The notes under the pieces are model-generated. The model had not been told where the DNA came from. It saw nothing but the letters and a program-made list of their open reading frames with translations, and did not search any database. A stretch of 64,000 nucleotides of DNA, taken from contig CM067370.1 of NCBI GenBank assembly GCA_034401795.1, positions 52,093,380 through 52,157,379 on the forward strand. The letters are read 5' to 3'. Positions 11,961 through 47,130 of the stretch are shown piece after piece; position 1 is the first letter of the stretch, and each line of letters begins with the position of its first letter. The stretch comes from Chaetoderma sp. LZ-2023a. Its lineage: Eukaryota; Mollusca; Caudofoveata; Chaetodermatida; Chaetodermatidae. Both the position numbers and the translations under genes were made by a program.

Positions 11961-13351
11961 CTCATGGTCTATTAGACACATGTCCGGTGGAGTGGTGCAA
12001 AATTCTAGTCAAAATTATCCATTAGACTCGCCAAAAGGAAATATTCCATGATGTTGATAAACACAATGCTTAAACTTGTGGGAAACATGCACCACTGTTC
12101 GCAACATAAGCCAATTATCCAATTTCCGTATAATATGACATAGTTTTAAAATGGCTAATCTAGTTATCTAAAGCCATCACTTCATATTATTCTAAACACC
12201 TAAACCGAATGGTTGAGATAAATAAGAGGTTCATTTTTTAGATACTTCACAACAGAAATTTTATGCATCTTATGTTGCGCGGTCATTGTTCAGAATAATA
12301 TTCGAAAAGAACGTTCGCGATAAGAAGTTCATTTTTGCGACACTTCACAGTATAAATTTGGCACATCTTATGTGCCGTGGTGGTCAGGCATCATATCCTA
12401 GTTTGTCTTTCAGACAGTCTGAATCTCCACGAAGGCATATCTTATATTGCATTTTGTAATTAAGGATAACATAAGAGTGGAGATGGAAGATTTTTCAATT
12501 GTGAATATTTCATTAAATGCAGCAAAATCTACAGAACTATTTCTAAAAACTTGTTTTTTCACACTTATTTTAGTTGGAGAGGTAATTATAGCAATAACTT
12601 TTAATATGAAATTTACAACAATTTCGGTAGGCCAAAACATTACTTTGCTCAATAACAACCTACAAGTTCTCTTCGCATGATTTAGTTTACCGACACATAT
12701 TAAAGGATCTGCTCTCTTATTACAGTAAACAATATATTAGCGCTTCTAACCCGGGATTATATAAGTAAAACACTGGCCAAGATTAAATGAACAATATTCT
12801 AATTGCAATAACTTATCTTGTCAGCACTTCTATACCGTAGTCCCATCTTATTGAAATAGGAAGCAAAAACTGGAATTCCCCTTCTAAATAAAGAACTACT
12901 CAGTGAAAACGAGGAATGTTAACACTTTTCCTTCTATGTAATCTATGTAAATGATACAGATATGTTATAGTTGGAGCTCTGCTAACTATTTTGAAAACAA
13001 TCTGACTAACTTGTAAGTGCTGTCTTCAATTTCTTTCAGTCAAAATAGCTTCTAAATTTGCCGTCTTTGAAACAAATCTCAGAATTCAGAATGACAAGTA
13101 TTATTATACCAATAATATGCATTCATTTTCCAATATGCCACATTCTTTAGAATGCTAGAGTATCTCTATAGGTTAATTGATTGTGTATGCGCCATAACAC
13201 AGCTAGATATAAAATAAACAAATTTTTGATATAAAAATATATTTTCATTCAGAATTAAAATTTGGTTGGCATGACTGACTAGTATTTGACAGTTTGCTTG
13301 CCTTAGGAAATAATATGAAAGGGGGGGGGGGGTGGTGCATGACTACTTTAA
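11961..13351. other. Unassigned AT-rich sequence
   Basis: No gene seen. Two similar units of about 65 bases (near 12221-12286 and 12322-12388, sharing TTCATTTTT, ACTTCACA, and CATCTTATGT) form a small tandem duplication about 100 bases apart. A poly-G run of about 12 bases lies at 13321. Confidence 0.5.
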
Positions 13352-13546
13352 CCCTTTAACACTAAAGCCAACCAAAACAGCTTCTGTAGTTGTCCTCTTG
13401 GGAAATGTCCATTTGCAGACCAAGAGGTGATTATTTTTGAAAATTTACCACTGGATTGACTGGCGTGAAAACCGAGTCAGCCATTCTAATTGTAAATTAA
13501 AACAATAGCAGTCTAATGGCCTATAAATGGACATTCAATAAGCACC
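13352..13546. repeat. TTAA foldback MITE (family 1), right end missing
   Basis: TTAA at 13348-13351, then CCCTTTAACACTAAAG. The central arm GAAAATTTACCACTGGAT pairs with ATTCTAATTGTAAATT. The right terminus with AAAGGG is not visible, so it is truncated or decayed. Confidence 0.65.
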
Positions 13547-13679
13547 TACTTTTTTGTGTGTTTTTTTCTGAGTGAGGGCGCCCGGACCCCACTCTTTTGC
13601 AGGACTAGTACGCTTATCTGCGGACTAGTGTATTTTATAAATCACTAGTCTGACAGGCTAGTGGAATAAAAATTTAAGA

Positions 13680-15522
13680 TCTACCCCTACCATCTCTCCG
13701 ATCATCTCCAAAATCTTAATGGCTCACTTGAGAGATACCATAGACAAGAACCAAGGTGACCTGCAATTTGGCATCAGTGGTGGTCACCAACGCTATCCTA
13801 GAGGCTAAACGTCAACACTCGTCACTGTTTGATTGATGTTGGTAGTCATGCCTCTAATCAGAAAGTACCACAACTACGGGCTCTGTGGAACCTGGCTCCA
13901 GATGAAGACACTCATATCAAGACTTAACCACCAGAGTAAGATCCCCCAATCAAAGCAGCGATTATTTCGAAATCAAACAAGGTGTCAGGCAAGGCGGTGG
14001 TACCAGTGCCTATGACTATAAGGTGTACATAAATGATCTGCTAATCAAACTTGGTCTCCTAGACTCGGGCTTTAAAATAGGCACAAAAGATCTGGACAGG
14101 GTCGCTTGTGCTGACGATATCGTTCTTCTGATAGACTCTCTTAGTGATATGCAGCGCAATCTATCAACAGTCGAGAACTATGCAAACTATGAAAGGTACA
14201 TGTACAAACTACATCCTAAGAAGACAACTATATCAATTTTTAACTCGAGCATACCAACTGAAGTCTGGAACGACATGCAGTGCTGGAAGATTGATAACGT
14301 ACCAGTTACAGTATCTGATGAGTTTACACACCTAGGTATCAGCAGAAGTATCAATATCACAGCACAAATATCATCTCTTGTCAAAGATAGAATCAGCAAA
14401 GGACATCGTACCCTATACATGATGATTGGAGCAGGACTCCATGGACTAAACGGCCTTCCTCCTCCACTGGCATATAAGTTATACAAAACGTATGTCTTAC
14501 CATGTTATGCACACAGCCTAATAAATCAGAATTAACTAAAAGGCCTTTAGCTATTCCACCGAACGATGTTGCGATATATCCAGCACCTCCCAAAATCATG
14601 TGCAAGTTCGGTCGTATACCTTCTTCTCGGTGCCAGACCCTTTGAGGCTGAGATCGATGTGTGCCGCCTCACACTGTTTGCTGCTATTGCCTGTACCAAA
14701 GGTTCTACCATCGCAAACTTAGCCAATAGACAGCTGATAGTAAATCGTCGATCAGAGACGAGTTGGTTCTGCATGGTTGCAATGTTGTTCGAAAAGTATG
14801 ACCTTTGTAGCCGACTAGCCCATTACAGTTCCTGGAGAGTCCTATAGACAAGGCCGCTTGGATCACAAGAGTACACTCAAGTATCAACTCCTTTTTGGAC
14901 CAAGACCTTACAGGAAGAGGCACACACTAAATCCTCTCTGAAACATCTGAATGTGGACAACTGTAAGATTGGAGTAACCCACAACATATGGACCATAACA
15001 GCCAATGTAAGAGATGTCGAACGAGCTACCGTCAAAGCGAAACTCCTCACTGGAACTTATACCCTCCAGAGTTGCAAGCAAGAGATTCACCAATGGTCGT
15101 GAATCCGATATATGCCCAGTATTGCCCACTATGCCACTCAGAGTCAGAAAATATATATCATTTCCTGTTTCGCTGCAAAAATGCCCATCCTAGTGCAACA
15201 TGCTACAGAAAACATAGAAAGCCTTCTCGAAAGGAAAGTCAATGATGACTTGCTCCTCAGCCTGATGCTCGATGAGCTACATCTAGAGTTCAGAAATCTG
15301 TTCGATCCTTCTATACTTGAAGCCATCACATCTGCATCACGATGGCTATGCTATAGGGTACACGACTTTAGAGCTAGAGACCTGAACTATCTCTTCAAAG
15401 CAAGCAGGAAGAAAGGAAACGGTGGACCAGTCTGAACCTGTCCACAAAGTTGTGCTACATGAAAACTGGAACACTGTACATACAACCTTCCTAGTAAATG
15501 TACATAAACTGTTATTATTATT
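13680..15522 (+). mobile_element. Non-LTR retrotransposon, RT and C-terminal remnant, copy 3
   Basis: Starts mid-RT: a DLQFGISGG motif near 13750, QARRWYQ (from the QGxRQGG region) near 13990, then 14023-14535 with VYINDLL, the catalytic VACADDIVLL and FTHLGI. The C-terminal domain follows at 14566-15435 with LLLGARPFEAEID and a CPLC...HFLFRC zinc-knuckle. It ends in a TTATTATTATTTT-type tail near 15510. Stops and frame changes separate the QFG, ADD and C-terminal blocks, so it is dead. It has the same domain order and motifs as copies 1 and 2 but a different 3' tail, so probably a sister family. Confidence 0.85.
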
Positions 15523-16154
15523 TTATTTGATATCAATCTTCTATTCTCCTGACTAACGCTGCGATGAACTGTGCATAAACTGAAAAATTACTAATCAGTG
15601 ACGGTGTGGCTAACTAATTTAGCAGTACCCTGATAAACAGGGGATCACAACATAGTAACAGTAACAGTAACATGCTCATTCAATGTCCAACTCTACCTAT
15701 CGTAGTTTAGAGGACGTCATGGCAGTTGCACAGCGGGACTGTGAGTCCTTATTCACGGACTACTACATGAGGAATATATCATACTCAACCAATCCTCTCG
15801 CCTTAGCAGTCAATCCCAAGCTATTTAGACCACACCGTTCTTTCTCCAATCAGTATCTTCATTGCTTTATTAGAGATATTACAGGCGTGGTCAGCGAGAG
15901 GAGGACAACCATTCAAGTCACATGAGCCATGGTGACGGTTGCTGCGGTGTTTCTGAAATCCAAAAGTCATAAGGTAATCTTTTTTTTGTATGATGTTTAT
16001 ATATCGGGTTCATTCATCTTATATATTAATGTTCATTCCTAGGCTATTGTGTGTCAAGAGCTGTTAACCCTCTTGGCACACATGTGTTTCAGGCGAGATA
16101 CATGTTCATTAGTTCTCTTCCCTTACTGGAGAAAGGGGGGATGCGGTTCACCAA
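15523..16154. other. Unassigned stretch between LINE and Penelope-like element
   Basis: An 80-codon open frame at 15683-15925 has no motif I recognise. There is a short GTAACA repeat near 15655-15672. It could include the 5' end of the Penelope-like element. Confidence 0.4.
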
Positions 16155-16158
16155 AACT

Positions 16159-16320
16159 CGGGTACAAAGAGTACACAGATTTTCACCAAATCGGGTACAC
16201 ATACACATAAGGTCGGGTACAAAACCGATAACAACAATGAGATGTGTCTACCAAATCCGGGTACATACACAAAGGATCGAGTACAACCGGGTACAATCGG
16301 GTACAAGAATACTATAAAAG
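16159..16320 (+). promoter_or_regulatory. CGGGTACA repeat cluster plus TATA box
   Basis: Seven CGGGTACA-type octamers lie at 16159, 16192, 16214, 16258, 16278 (CGAGTACA), 16288 and 16298. A TATAAAAG box follows at 16313-16320, then about 145 bases to the first ATG of the Penelope-like coding region at 16465. Spacing is irregular (10-44 bases), unlike a simple satellite. This looks like the internal promoter of the retroelement, with the octamer a possible factor-binding site. Function is inferred. Confidence 0.55.
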
Positions 16321-19000
16321 GAGCACGCAAGCAGTGCATCGACATCCAGAATAAATGGACACTAACCGTTAGCGTCAGGACAAACCGAGCATCTTACAAG
16401 CTTTTCTAAAAATTATAAAATTTTTGCTTGAGAAAAGCGTGATTTCAACCAAAAGATTTTCAAGATGGATACACTGACTGCAGCAACTTCTGCTATATCA
16501 ATTGAATCTACAGAAGCTATTGTAGATATGATGAATAATGCTGTCATCGACAAAGTGGATTCCGACATCCAGAGCCACAAGAGAATCCACATAGCTGACG
16601 AAGAGCTGAGCAGCTCCGTCGTCATTCGATCGGTAGACACCAATCCAAGGAAGAAACCCTGTATTCTGGGTGACCAATTCCAGTCTTACAGACAATGGTG
16701 GAACACTGCGTGCAAACATGCACGCACCTTGTTACAATTAGACAAACTGGAAATAGCCATTTCTAAAGACGAATTTCCAGCCAGTCTGCCAATGGAACAA
16801 TGTTTTAAGAAAACACAGCTTACAATTAGCCGCAGACCTTGCAGCTATCCTCAGAACACGGGCAGATAAGCTTTCAGAACAGACCCGCTGCCACAAAGCG
16901 GGTTTCAGGGCGTCGTGGTTCTCAACCAGAGAACGATCGGCCAGTCCACCGAAGAAACCTCGGAACAGGGAGAAGAACATCTCCAAAGGCAGAGACAGGA
17001 AGAAGAACAAGTACAACCCGTACCAAGGCACCACAGTACAGAGACATCCAGCACAGGGCCAAAACTACCAGGCACAGAAAGGACGCAGCAATCAAGGCAG
17101 AAACAAGCCAACAAGGGAACAAACACTAGATATGGTGTTTACTCTCCTGAAAAAACTGAATTAAACTGTATTTCTAAAATCACATATATAGGAACTGCTT
17201 TCAACTGTTGCAACTGCAATGTGTTTTTAAACTATAAAAATGAAAATACAACATTCACAAAACCCTTTGTTGTTAATCTCTCATCCAAAGATATTCCCGA
17301 ATCAACCCGTAAGATCCTGGACCTAGGACTAAGCTTCAGCCCTAGCATTGTTGAACCAAACCTTGTTAAACCTTTCTCTGATTTAAACCGTTTTTTCAGA
17401 AGACTCAGATTAAAACTCCATTATCAATTTCCACCATCATTCTGGGGCAATGAGTCAATGTCGACTCAAAACCCCACCACAAATAGCCAGAACAATGGTT
17501 TCACAGATAAACTATCACAAAAATTTAAGGCACCGAGTACCTGGACACCCCCTCCAGGTAATGATGCCACACTAAATGCGTTCATTACAATTGTCAAACA
17601 TGACATTAATAATAAAAAGGCACACCGGCGACATCCTCATGGTAACCTTTCTAAACAAAACAGAAAAATTATCAATGCCTAAAAAATGACAAAACAATTG
17701 TCATAAAAAAAAGCGGACAAAGGACAAGCTACTGTCATACAAGACACAGACAGCTACAAACAGGAACCCATCAGACAACTCAGCGAGACAAACTATTATG
17801 TCAAACAAACAACAAATCTTACCTCTACCCACGCTGAAAGGGTAGAAACAGCTATCACACACATGGTCTTAAGTGGTGAGATTTCAACTGAGATAGCTAA
17901 TGGATTAAGAATTGACGACCCGAGAACAGCCAGATTCTATCTATTACCTAAAATACACAAACAATCAATTGGCCCGCTAACACCTGGCAGACCAATCATA
18001 AGTGGAAATGGAAGCCCCCACTGAACATCTCAGCAGCTTTATTGATGAACATATCAAAATCCACTTGCCACAAATTAAGTCTTATATTTGTGACACCATG
18101 ATTTTATCAATAAACTTGAGAATTTTGGACCAGTACCCCAACACGCAATACTAGTCACTATGGACGTCACATCGCTTTACACCAACATTCCACACAACGA
18201 AGGGCTCAGAGCAGTCGCACAGTTTCTCAGACAACATGGCTGCCCTGGCACAGTAACAGAAAGAAGACTTCTATCTCTTGTAAAAATTGTGCTAACTTGC
18301 AACAATTTCGAATTCAACAATGAACACTACCTCCAAATTTTTCGGGGGCACTGCTATGGGAACAAAAGTCGCTGCAAGCTATGCCATCATCTTTATGGCA
18401 ATGCTTGAAGAAAAATTCTTGAACAATAGCCCGACCAAACCGGCCCTCTACATGTACCTCCGTTATATCAATGACATCTTCATGATATGGACCTCCGGCC
18501 TGAAATCACTAAACCAGTTCATCCACATGATGAATAATTCACGTCATTCAATCAAACCTACGGCTGAAAATTCACAAGTGTCAATCAACTTTTTAGACAC
18601 CAAAGTATTTCTATTACCTAATAGACACTTAGGATTTAACCTGTACACCAAACCAACCGAAACACATGGTTACCTACATTTTTCCAGCGCATCCAGATTC
18701 TACCAAAAAAGCCAACCCCTATGGCCAATTGCTAAGGATCAAGAGAATTTGTAGCAGAAATGAAGACTTCCTCAAACATGCGCATGATGTAATACACTAT
18801 TATATCATACGCGGGTATCCAGAAAAAGATCTGGACAATTGGCTCAACAAAACCCTTGAAAAAACAAGGAAAAATTTGATGCTTGATAGATAACATTTAA
18901 TGAACAAGAGTAATCAGATTATCAGAGATTGTAAACCACTGCCGAGATGCTTTGACTACTGTCAGAACATGCAATGTAAAAAATTACCTTACTCCTGAGG
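16321..19000 (+). mobile_element. Penelope-like retroelement, RT-bearing remnant
   Basis: The upstream region 16465-16869 encodes a 134-residue segment with no known domain. The frame at 16915-17682 carries SRRLRL-like FFRRLRLKLHY preceded by ILDLGLSFSP, a block typical of Penelope-like RT N-termini. RT motifs follow: RFYLLPKIHK and PGRPIISGNGSPTEHLSSF (17935-18040), VTMDVTSLYTNIPHNEG (18160), a GTAMGTKVAASYA block (18345) and LRYINDIFMIW (18465), where asparagine replaces the first catalytic aspartate. The thumb region has FLDTKVFLLPN and RGYPEKDL. A GIY-YIG endonuclease is not seen downstream. Motifs fall in more than one frame and the element appears inactive. An RT of a related unclassified clade is the alternative. 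Confidence 0.85.
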
Positions 19001-19029
19001 TCTTTACCTATTGCTGTGTACTTGCTTAA

Positions 19030-19256
19030 CCCTTTAGCACTCAAGTCCACAAATTGGTCTTGATACATGTAAATGTCCAATTGCAGAGCAAGAGAAGACT
19101 ACATGTATCTTTGAAAATCTACCACTGGAATCTCTGGCTTGATAACTGAGCCAGTCATTCCAGTAGTAAATTTTCAAAAATAGCCTTTTGATCTGCAAAT
19201 AGATATTTTCTATGAGATAATTGAAATTTGGATGAACAAATTTGAGTGTTAAATGG
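19030..19256. repeat. TTAA foldback MITE (family 1), complete
   Basis: Flanked by TTAA (19026-19029, 19257-19260). Termini CCCTTTAGCACTCAA and TTGAGTGTTAAATGG are near-perfect inverted repeats. Central arms TACCACTGGAATCTCTGG and GCCAGTCATTCCAGTAGTA. 227 bp, a good reference copy. Confidence 0.85.
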
Positions 19257-20139
19257 TTAAATAACTAATTCACTCTCTGGGATGTCATTATATCTATGTT
19301 AGCGCTATGATGACTGTAGTTGCAGAAATGTTAAGATTGTAATTGTTATTTAAACCTGAAATCTATATATACAGAATATGTTGAAAATAATTTGTGCTTT
19401 CAATCAGTCATATTTTAGCATGTAATAGTATAAATAGTAATATTAGTATATAATCGTATATAACAGAATGAGATGTGTTGCCATCTCAATCAGTTAATCC
19501 CCAATTAGGCACCTTGCTGTCATTCCATTGTGAAGAGATATTACACCTGTATATGAGCTGCGTGTAGTAGACAGCCTAGCTCAGAGCATTGATTTACATA
19601 GAAATCTAATGCTAAGTAAATAAACAATAAGTGTACCAGCATATGTTGGTAATCTAAGCTTAGATCTCTATTTTAAATCAATATTCTGATAGGCTGAGAA
19701 TTCAAGGCAGTATAATGGATTTGTATTGTAGGTCACAATGTGTACAGCATGTTAATGCATTGTATATCAGTTTAAGTAAACCATTCATGACATGAAAGTT
19801 TGTTAATATTTTAAAACTATTTTACTGGAAGTTGTTGTTGCAGCCTATGCTGAAAATGATTTCTAAAAATTCCACCAAAATTGTTTGCAATAAATAGTAT
19901 GTGTTGTATAGATATGTAGAGTTGAAAAGGTTATACATATGCTATGATGTGCCTATATTGCCTATTTGATCTCATAATTCAACATTAGATATGGGCTTCT
20001 GTATTAGCCCCTCTGACTAATATATCTAAAGTATTTAGTTTAAAATGTACCACTTTTGATGGGTATTGGAGTATTTCCCACTTTTTGGAGTATTTCTCGG
20101 GGCCGTATTTCCCGCACCGGGAAATTGCTGCCAACCCGG
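19257..20139. other. Unassigned AT-rich stretch
   Basis: No gene or clear repeat family was recognised apart from one half of a hairpin core (GTTGTTGTTGCAGCCTATGC, near 19830). Confidence 0.45.
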
Positions 20140-21920
20140 GTTATAAAATCTTTCTGTAGTCACGCATCTTTCGCTATCACTGCGTTCTTGTTGGCTGCAG
20201 TTTATTAATGAATTTATTAGTCAAGTTTTTGCGGTTTGTCCGTTCTGTTGTTGGAACGGTTATGGAAAATTGTTGATTAGATGTTGTGACCTGCGGCTCT
20301 ACGGTGATTTACAGCAGGTTGGTTAAATTCATGATCTGTTTTGTCTCGTGTCTTTGTGAGCCAGGTTAGCTGGTTTCTTCATTTGTTTCTGAGCTAATTT
20401 TGAAATGATTCTTAAATTTACCACGAATGGTTAATCAATACGTTTTCTTCTTCCTATGTTTGAGGCTCAATTTATGGGTGTATTTCCAGCATTAACACTC
20501 TTTCACCTGTTATAGCGATTGTTGTGTTGCGTTTTCATGATTATGGATGCTGGAGGGTTATCAGTTTATTTTGTTATCAATTATTTAAAAAAATAATTTG
20601 TCTGCCTCCTCTGTTTATACATGACTGGCTTGCTTATTGTATCCTTATACCTACAGTCCCGTCCTGCCCCGCCATCTCGTGTTGAATGTGATCAACTGGC
20701 GAATCTGATGTTCAAAGACCATGTTTGTTTTATGTGCACTAAGTGTACCATTGAAAATAGGTGTTCTATATGTTCAGGGAGGTTGGAAGAATTCTTTGTC
20801 TCTTTTTTTACCCAAAGTGATGTGGCCGGGTTTGACCCGGTGGCAGCCAGTACAATATTAAATCGGGAAACAGCTGTTTTGGCTCAGGTTGTTGGTTCTC
20901 GTCCTCAGTTTGATGGAGAGGTGCCGGCACCCCCTGCGTGGTTTGGGCCTGCTATGCAAGGTTTCTTGCATAGCGGACTACACACAATGGTGTCGGTGCT
21001 CATCCCAAAGACTGGGGCACAGTCTCTTCCCGTGTCTGGGATGGACCCTGTTCTAGGACACGGTCCTGGTCTGGCTATCGGGGGTACCATTTCGTATGGT
21101 TCCTTGGTAGTCCCTTTGGTCTCTGGCCCGTCGGGTACTGCTTCTCCGCGGCCACCTGTGGGTGGTCCAGTAGCGATTGCCGGACCATCCAGCACGGGAC
21201 ACGTTCACCATGATGGTTCCAGTGTTTCCACATTCAATGATGACCCTCCGGAGTGGGAGGATGAGGAACCCATGGAGAAGAGATTGTGGCGGCAGCCTAT
21301 AAAGCTGCGGGAGGAGTGTATGGAGGTTGGTTCTGTCTCTGACTGGACCGGCCTCCATTTGCCTGTCTTGGCGCAAGCCATGACAAGCACTCCACCCGAG
21401 GTTGAGGTGGCATGGGTACCGGGCACATGTCCCATGACGGTTGGCTTACCAACGGCCATGGTGGCGGGTGCTGCTGCCCAGCCATGGTACATACCTATCA
21501 CGCCTGAACCAGTAGTTAGAACTGGATTGGTCCACGGGGTGGCGGCGGAACCATACAGTACCAGTGGCTATGGTTTTCCAACAGTGGCTCCTTGCTGGGA
21601 GGCAATTGTTGGTACAATGTAGGCCTGTGAATACATCAACAGGTGATGTGCTCACAGATGTGTTCACTTCAGAGACGGACTGGGTCGATGCTTTGGCTAG
21701 CCTAGCCAAGGTGGACCCATCTGTGGTAGCAACCACCTCTGTGGAGGACACACCCGTCCGTCAGTGGCAGCCATATGGATGGGGGTCTTGCCCGGGTCCA
21801 GGGCATTGGCTTGGACCCGAAGTTTAGAGAGTTACTGGATGCAATTTAAGCTAAGCAGCTCTCGACTAAAGGCTAACTCCCTGCTGCCTCTAGGGAGGTA
21901 CGTACAAGATGTTGCATTCC
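20140..21920 (+). mobile_element. Fossil fragment resembling a DIRS-like Gag region
   Basis: An open frame at 20621-21622 (333 residues) begins shortly after a TATAAAATC word at about 20143. Near residues 28-52 it carries a cysteine pattern (KDHVCFMCTKC then CSICSGRLEEF) like the N-terminal zinc-binding motif of invertebrate DIRS-like Gag proteins. The rest is proline- and glycine-rich and unlike any enzyme I know. No RT, RNase H or tyrosine recombinase lies nearby. It appears to be a broken partial copy of moderate age. The family call rests on the cysteine pattern alone; a host-derived low-complexity protein is the alternative. Confidence 0.35.
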
Positions 21921-21998
21921 AAAGGTGGAATATGACAGTTATGATTCCGTCCCCACAGTCACAGAGGATGATTGTTGGATGCTGGGAAATCAGTTTGA

Positions 21999-22110
21999 GT
22001 TGGACAGTAGTGATGAAATGGAGATCGTGGACAAGGAGGCCACAATGACATTTGACAGCCAGCACTGTACATGCTGTAAGCCATTCTGGAAAAAACTATT
22101 TTTAACCCTT
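21999..22110 (+). pseudogene. Duplicate copy of YIPF3 exon 2
   Basis: From GAGTTGGACAGTAGTGATGA to AACTATTTTTAA this segment repeats 23344-23442, the YIPF3 exon plus start of its intron, with only a few substitutions. A 9-base insertion (ACATGCTGT type) sits at the splice donor, and glutamate/aspartate codons are altered (DKEAT for DEEDT). The exon's 5' part coding SGGSAVI is replaced by unrelated sequence that keeps an open frame to the left. It lies directly downstream of the DIRS-like fragment. It may be a recent partial gene duplication or an exon fragment carried by an element. No sign it is used. Confidence 0.75.
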
Positions 22111-22175
22111 TAATGCTAAAATTTGGTCAAGAAAATTAAATACATGTATCTGCCTATTGAATGTTCATTAACCAC
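22106..22175. repeat. Truncated TTAA MITE (family 1) left end
   Basis: TTAA at 22102-22105, then CCCTTTAATGCTAAAATTTG and the family's CTGCCTATTGAATG word. It ends after about 70 bases. Its target TTAA is the end of the duplicated exon segment. Confidence 0.65.
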
Positions 22176-22745
22176 TTGGGCAATTTCAACCAAATATGGG
22201 TGGATGGATCCTATATTACGGTAGCCTCTAGAAATTCTATTCAGAATTTTGATAGGTCAATGTTTCGGTAGACATCTTTGATTTTCTGAACATTTTCCGG
22301 CACCATTTAAAGGCTTAATCACTGCCCCGATTTCAACAAAACTGGGTTCAAATGTAGTGGTCCAGGTGAGTGTCAAAGGCCCCTGGGCCTCTTGTTAGAA
22401 AGATCTTTAAAAATCTTATTGTCCGAAGCAGCTTTGGGGATTGATTTGAAACTCATGAAACATCATCTCTAGGGCAACAGCTGAACCAAGTTTGTTCAAG
22501 AGAACTTGATTGGCCAAATGCTTATTGGGAGGCTTGATTTTCACAAAAATGACCTCCCAAATCACGCAAGTGATTGGGCTGAAATTTGGGAAACATGTTT
22601 ACATGTAGATACTAAGAAGGCCCATTCAAGTTTTCTCTGAGAAATTCCCTGTATTCGTGACACGTCCTCCACATGGGATGTAAGGCAGTCGGCCTGCCTG
22701 GCACTGTGTCTGTCCTAACTCCTCCGACCATTTCACCAAGCATGT

Positions 22746-22747
<2 letters not shown>
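22176..22747. repeat. Interspersed repeat with CCCCTGGGCCTCTTGTTAG end
   Basis: Shares the CTATTCAGAATTTTGAT..GGTC block with the tandem repeats at 46605-47130. After a CCTGGGCCTCTTGTTAG word comes a segment of similar invertebrate-repeat style. No coding sequence. Confidence 0.5.

Positions 22748-22799
<52 letters not shown>
22748..22799. repeat. (TA)n microsatellite
   Basis: About 26 uninterrupted AT dinucleotides. Confidence 0.98.
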
Positions 22800-22801
<2 letters not shown>

Positions 22802-22984
22802 TGATATTGCCATGTTGTTATTAGCAAAACAATAGTCTGGTTTCAAAACAATTTGCTTTCGAGGATTATTTCCATAATATAGCAAAATATCACATCTACA
22901 TGTAAATAAAACTGTTTTGTTTTTTAAAAGATCATCCTTAGTAAAATATTATTTTTGTAGCTGCCATTTCCCCAAATATGCTTA

Positions 22985-23189
22985 CCTCTTTAATGGTCAT
23001 ACCAGCCTCTGTTGTGGTCTAGTGGATTCTCCATTAACAGGTCAAGAGAATAGAATTTTTGAAGATTAACCACTGGAATACCAGTCATACCAGTGATAAA
23101 TTCTCAAACATTGTATTCTCTTGGCCTGTAAATGGACATTCAATAGGCAGATATTTAAATTTTCTTGACTTAATTTGACCATTAAAGGG
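22985..23189. repeat. TTAA foldback MITE (family 1)
   Basis: Right end CATTAAAGGG followed by TTAA (23190-23193). The left end is decayed (TTACCTCTTTAATGG). Central palindrome around ACCACTGGAATACCAGTCAT. Lies about 130 bases upstream of YIPF3 exon 2. Confidence 0.75.
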
Positions 23190-23322
23190 TTAATTAATTG
23201 CCTATGAGATATTTGATTTATTCTTTCTTGGACAATGTCTAAGGTATTTACCAATTTATCAGATGTTTTGCATGAATCTTGTTCTTGCATGTCGTTGTCT
23301 AGCATTATTCTATGTGTTGCAG

Positions 23323-46265
<22,943 letters not shown>

Positions 46266-46604
46266 TTGGCCAAGCGAATCAGCTCAATGTAGCCAAGGAC
46301 CAGTAAAAATAAGTGTGTATTATTATAGTGCTTTAACTAAATATGCTTGGCATCTGATAACACATTTTCATTCCTCATTTAGGAGATTTATAACACATGG
46401 CATGCCAAGTAAATCTATTCACAAAATAACCTCACCTCATTATCAGTAAACCGCTTATTTAGATATATTAATGTACTCAATCTGTGCTATATGACTTACC
46501 AGAATTAACACCACTCCTTTGTTAGCTGACCTGGCCAAAATAGTTCATGCCATGACGACCGTCCATCGTCCCTCATGTCCGTCCATCCATCCATCCTCTG
46601 CCAA
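46266..46604 (+). other. Probable YIPF3 3' UTR and flank
   Basis: Sequence after the YIPF3 stop, no other gene seen. No canonical AATAAA directly in this interval that I can defend, so the transcript end is unknown. Confidence 0.4.
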
Positions 46605-47130
46605 CTTTTGTAATTCCTAACTTGCATGACAGATTTTAATAAAATTTTAGGTGGAAGGATCCTCTGGTAGTAAGATGTAGAACTTCTATTCAGTAATTTA
46701 ATTGGTCCATTTTTTGGTGGCCGTCTTGGATTATGCTGAAGTTTTCAGGAAATCCTTTAAACATTCCTCTTAATCAACTTGGCAGATTTAGCCAAATTTG
46801 ACTGGCGGGATCATATGGTCATAGGCTTATAAACTTCTATTCAGAATTTTGATTGGTCTATTTTTCCATTGACCATCTTGGATTTTTCGAAAATTCTTTA
46901 AAACGTATCTTCATAAACCTCTTGTCACATTTTAAAATCAAATTTGGCTAGAAGGATCCCATTGTGGTAGGCTCAGGAAATTCTATTGAGAATTTTTATA
47001 GGTCGACTTTTCCACTGGCCATCATGAACTTTCTGGAAATATTCCAAAAGTCGTTTAAAATGCTACTCTAATCAATAGCCCGATTTAAATGAAACTTAGG
47101 GGGATGATCGGGTGTGGTAGGCATCAACAC
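46605..47130 (+). repeat. Tandem repeat, about 150-bp unit, 3.5 copies
   Basis: Repeats of CTTCTATTCAG..ATTGGTC...CCATCTTGGA spaced about 150 bases (near 46703, 46853, 47007). Same block occurs singly at about 22230. No coding meaning. Confidence 0.7.

Noticed and set aside
16839-17126. Overlapping minus-strand frames with hydrophobic cysteine-rich peptides
   Set aside because: Antisense to the low-complexity Arg/Gln/Glu-rich linker of the Penelope-like element.
20905-21501. Several minus-strand frames of about 100 codons
   Set aside because: Shadows of the GC-richer plus-strand frame at 20621-21622.
22748-22799. Origin or regulatory AT element
   Set aside because: A plain dinucleotide microsatellite explains it.
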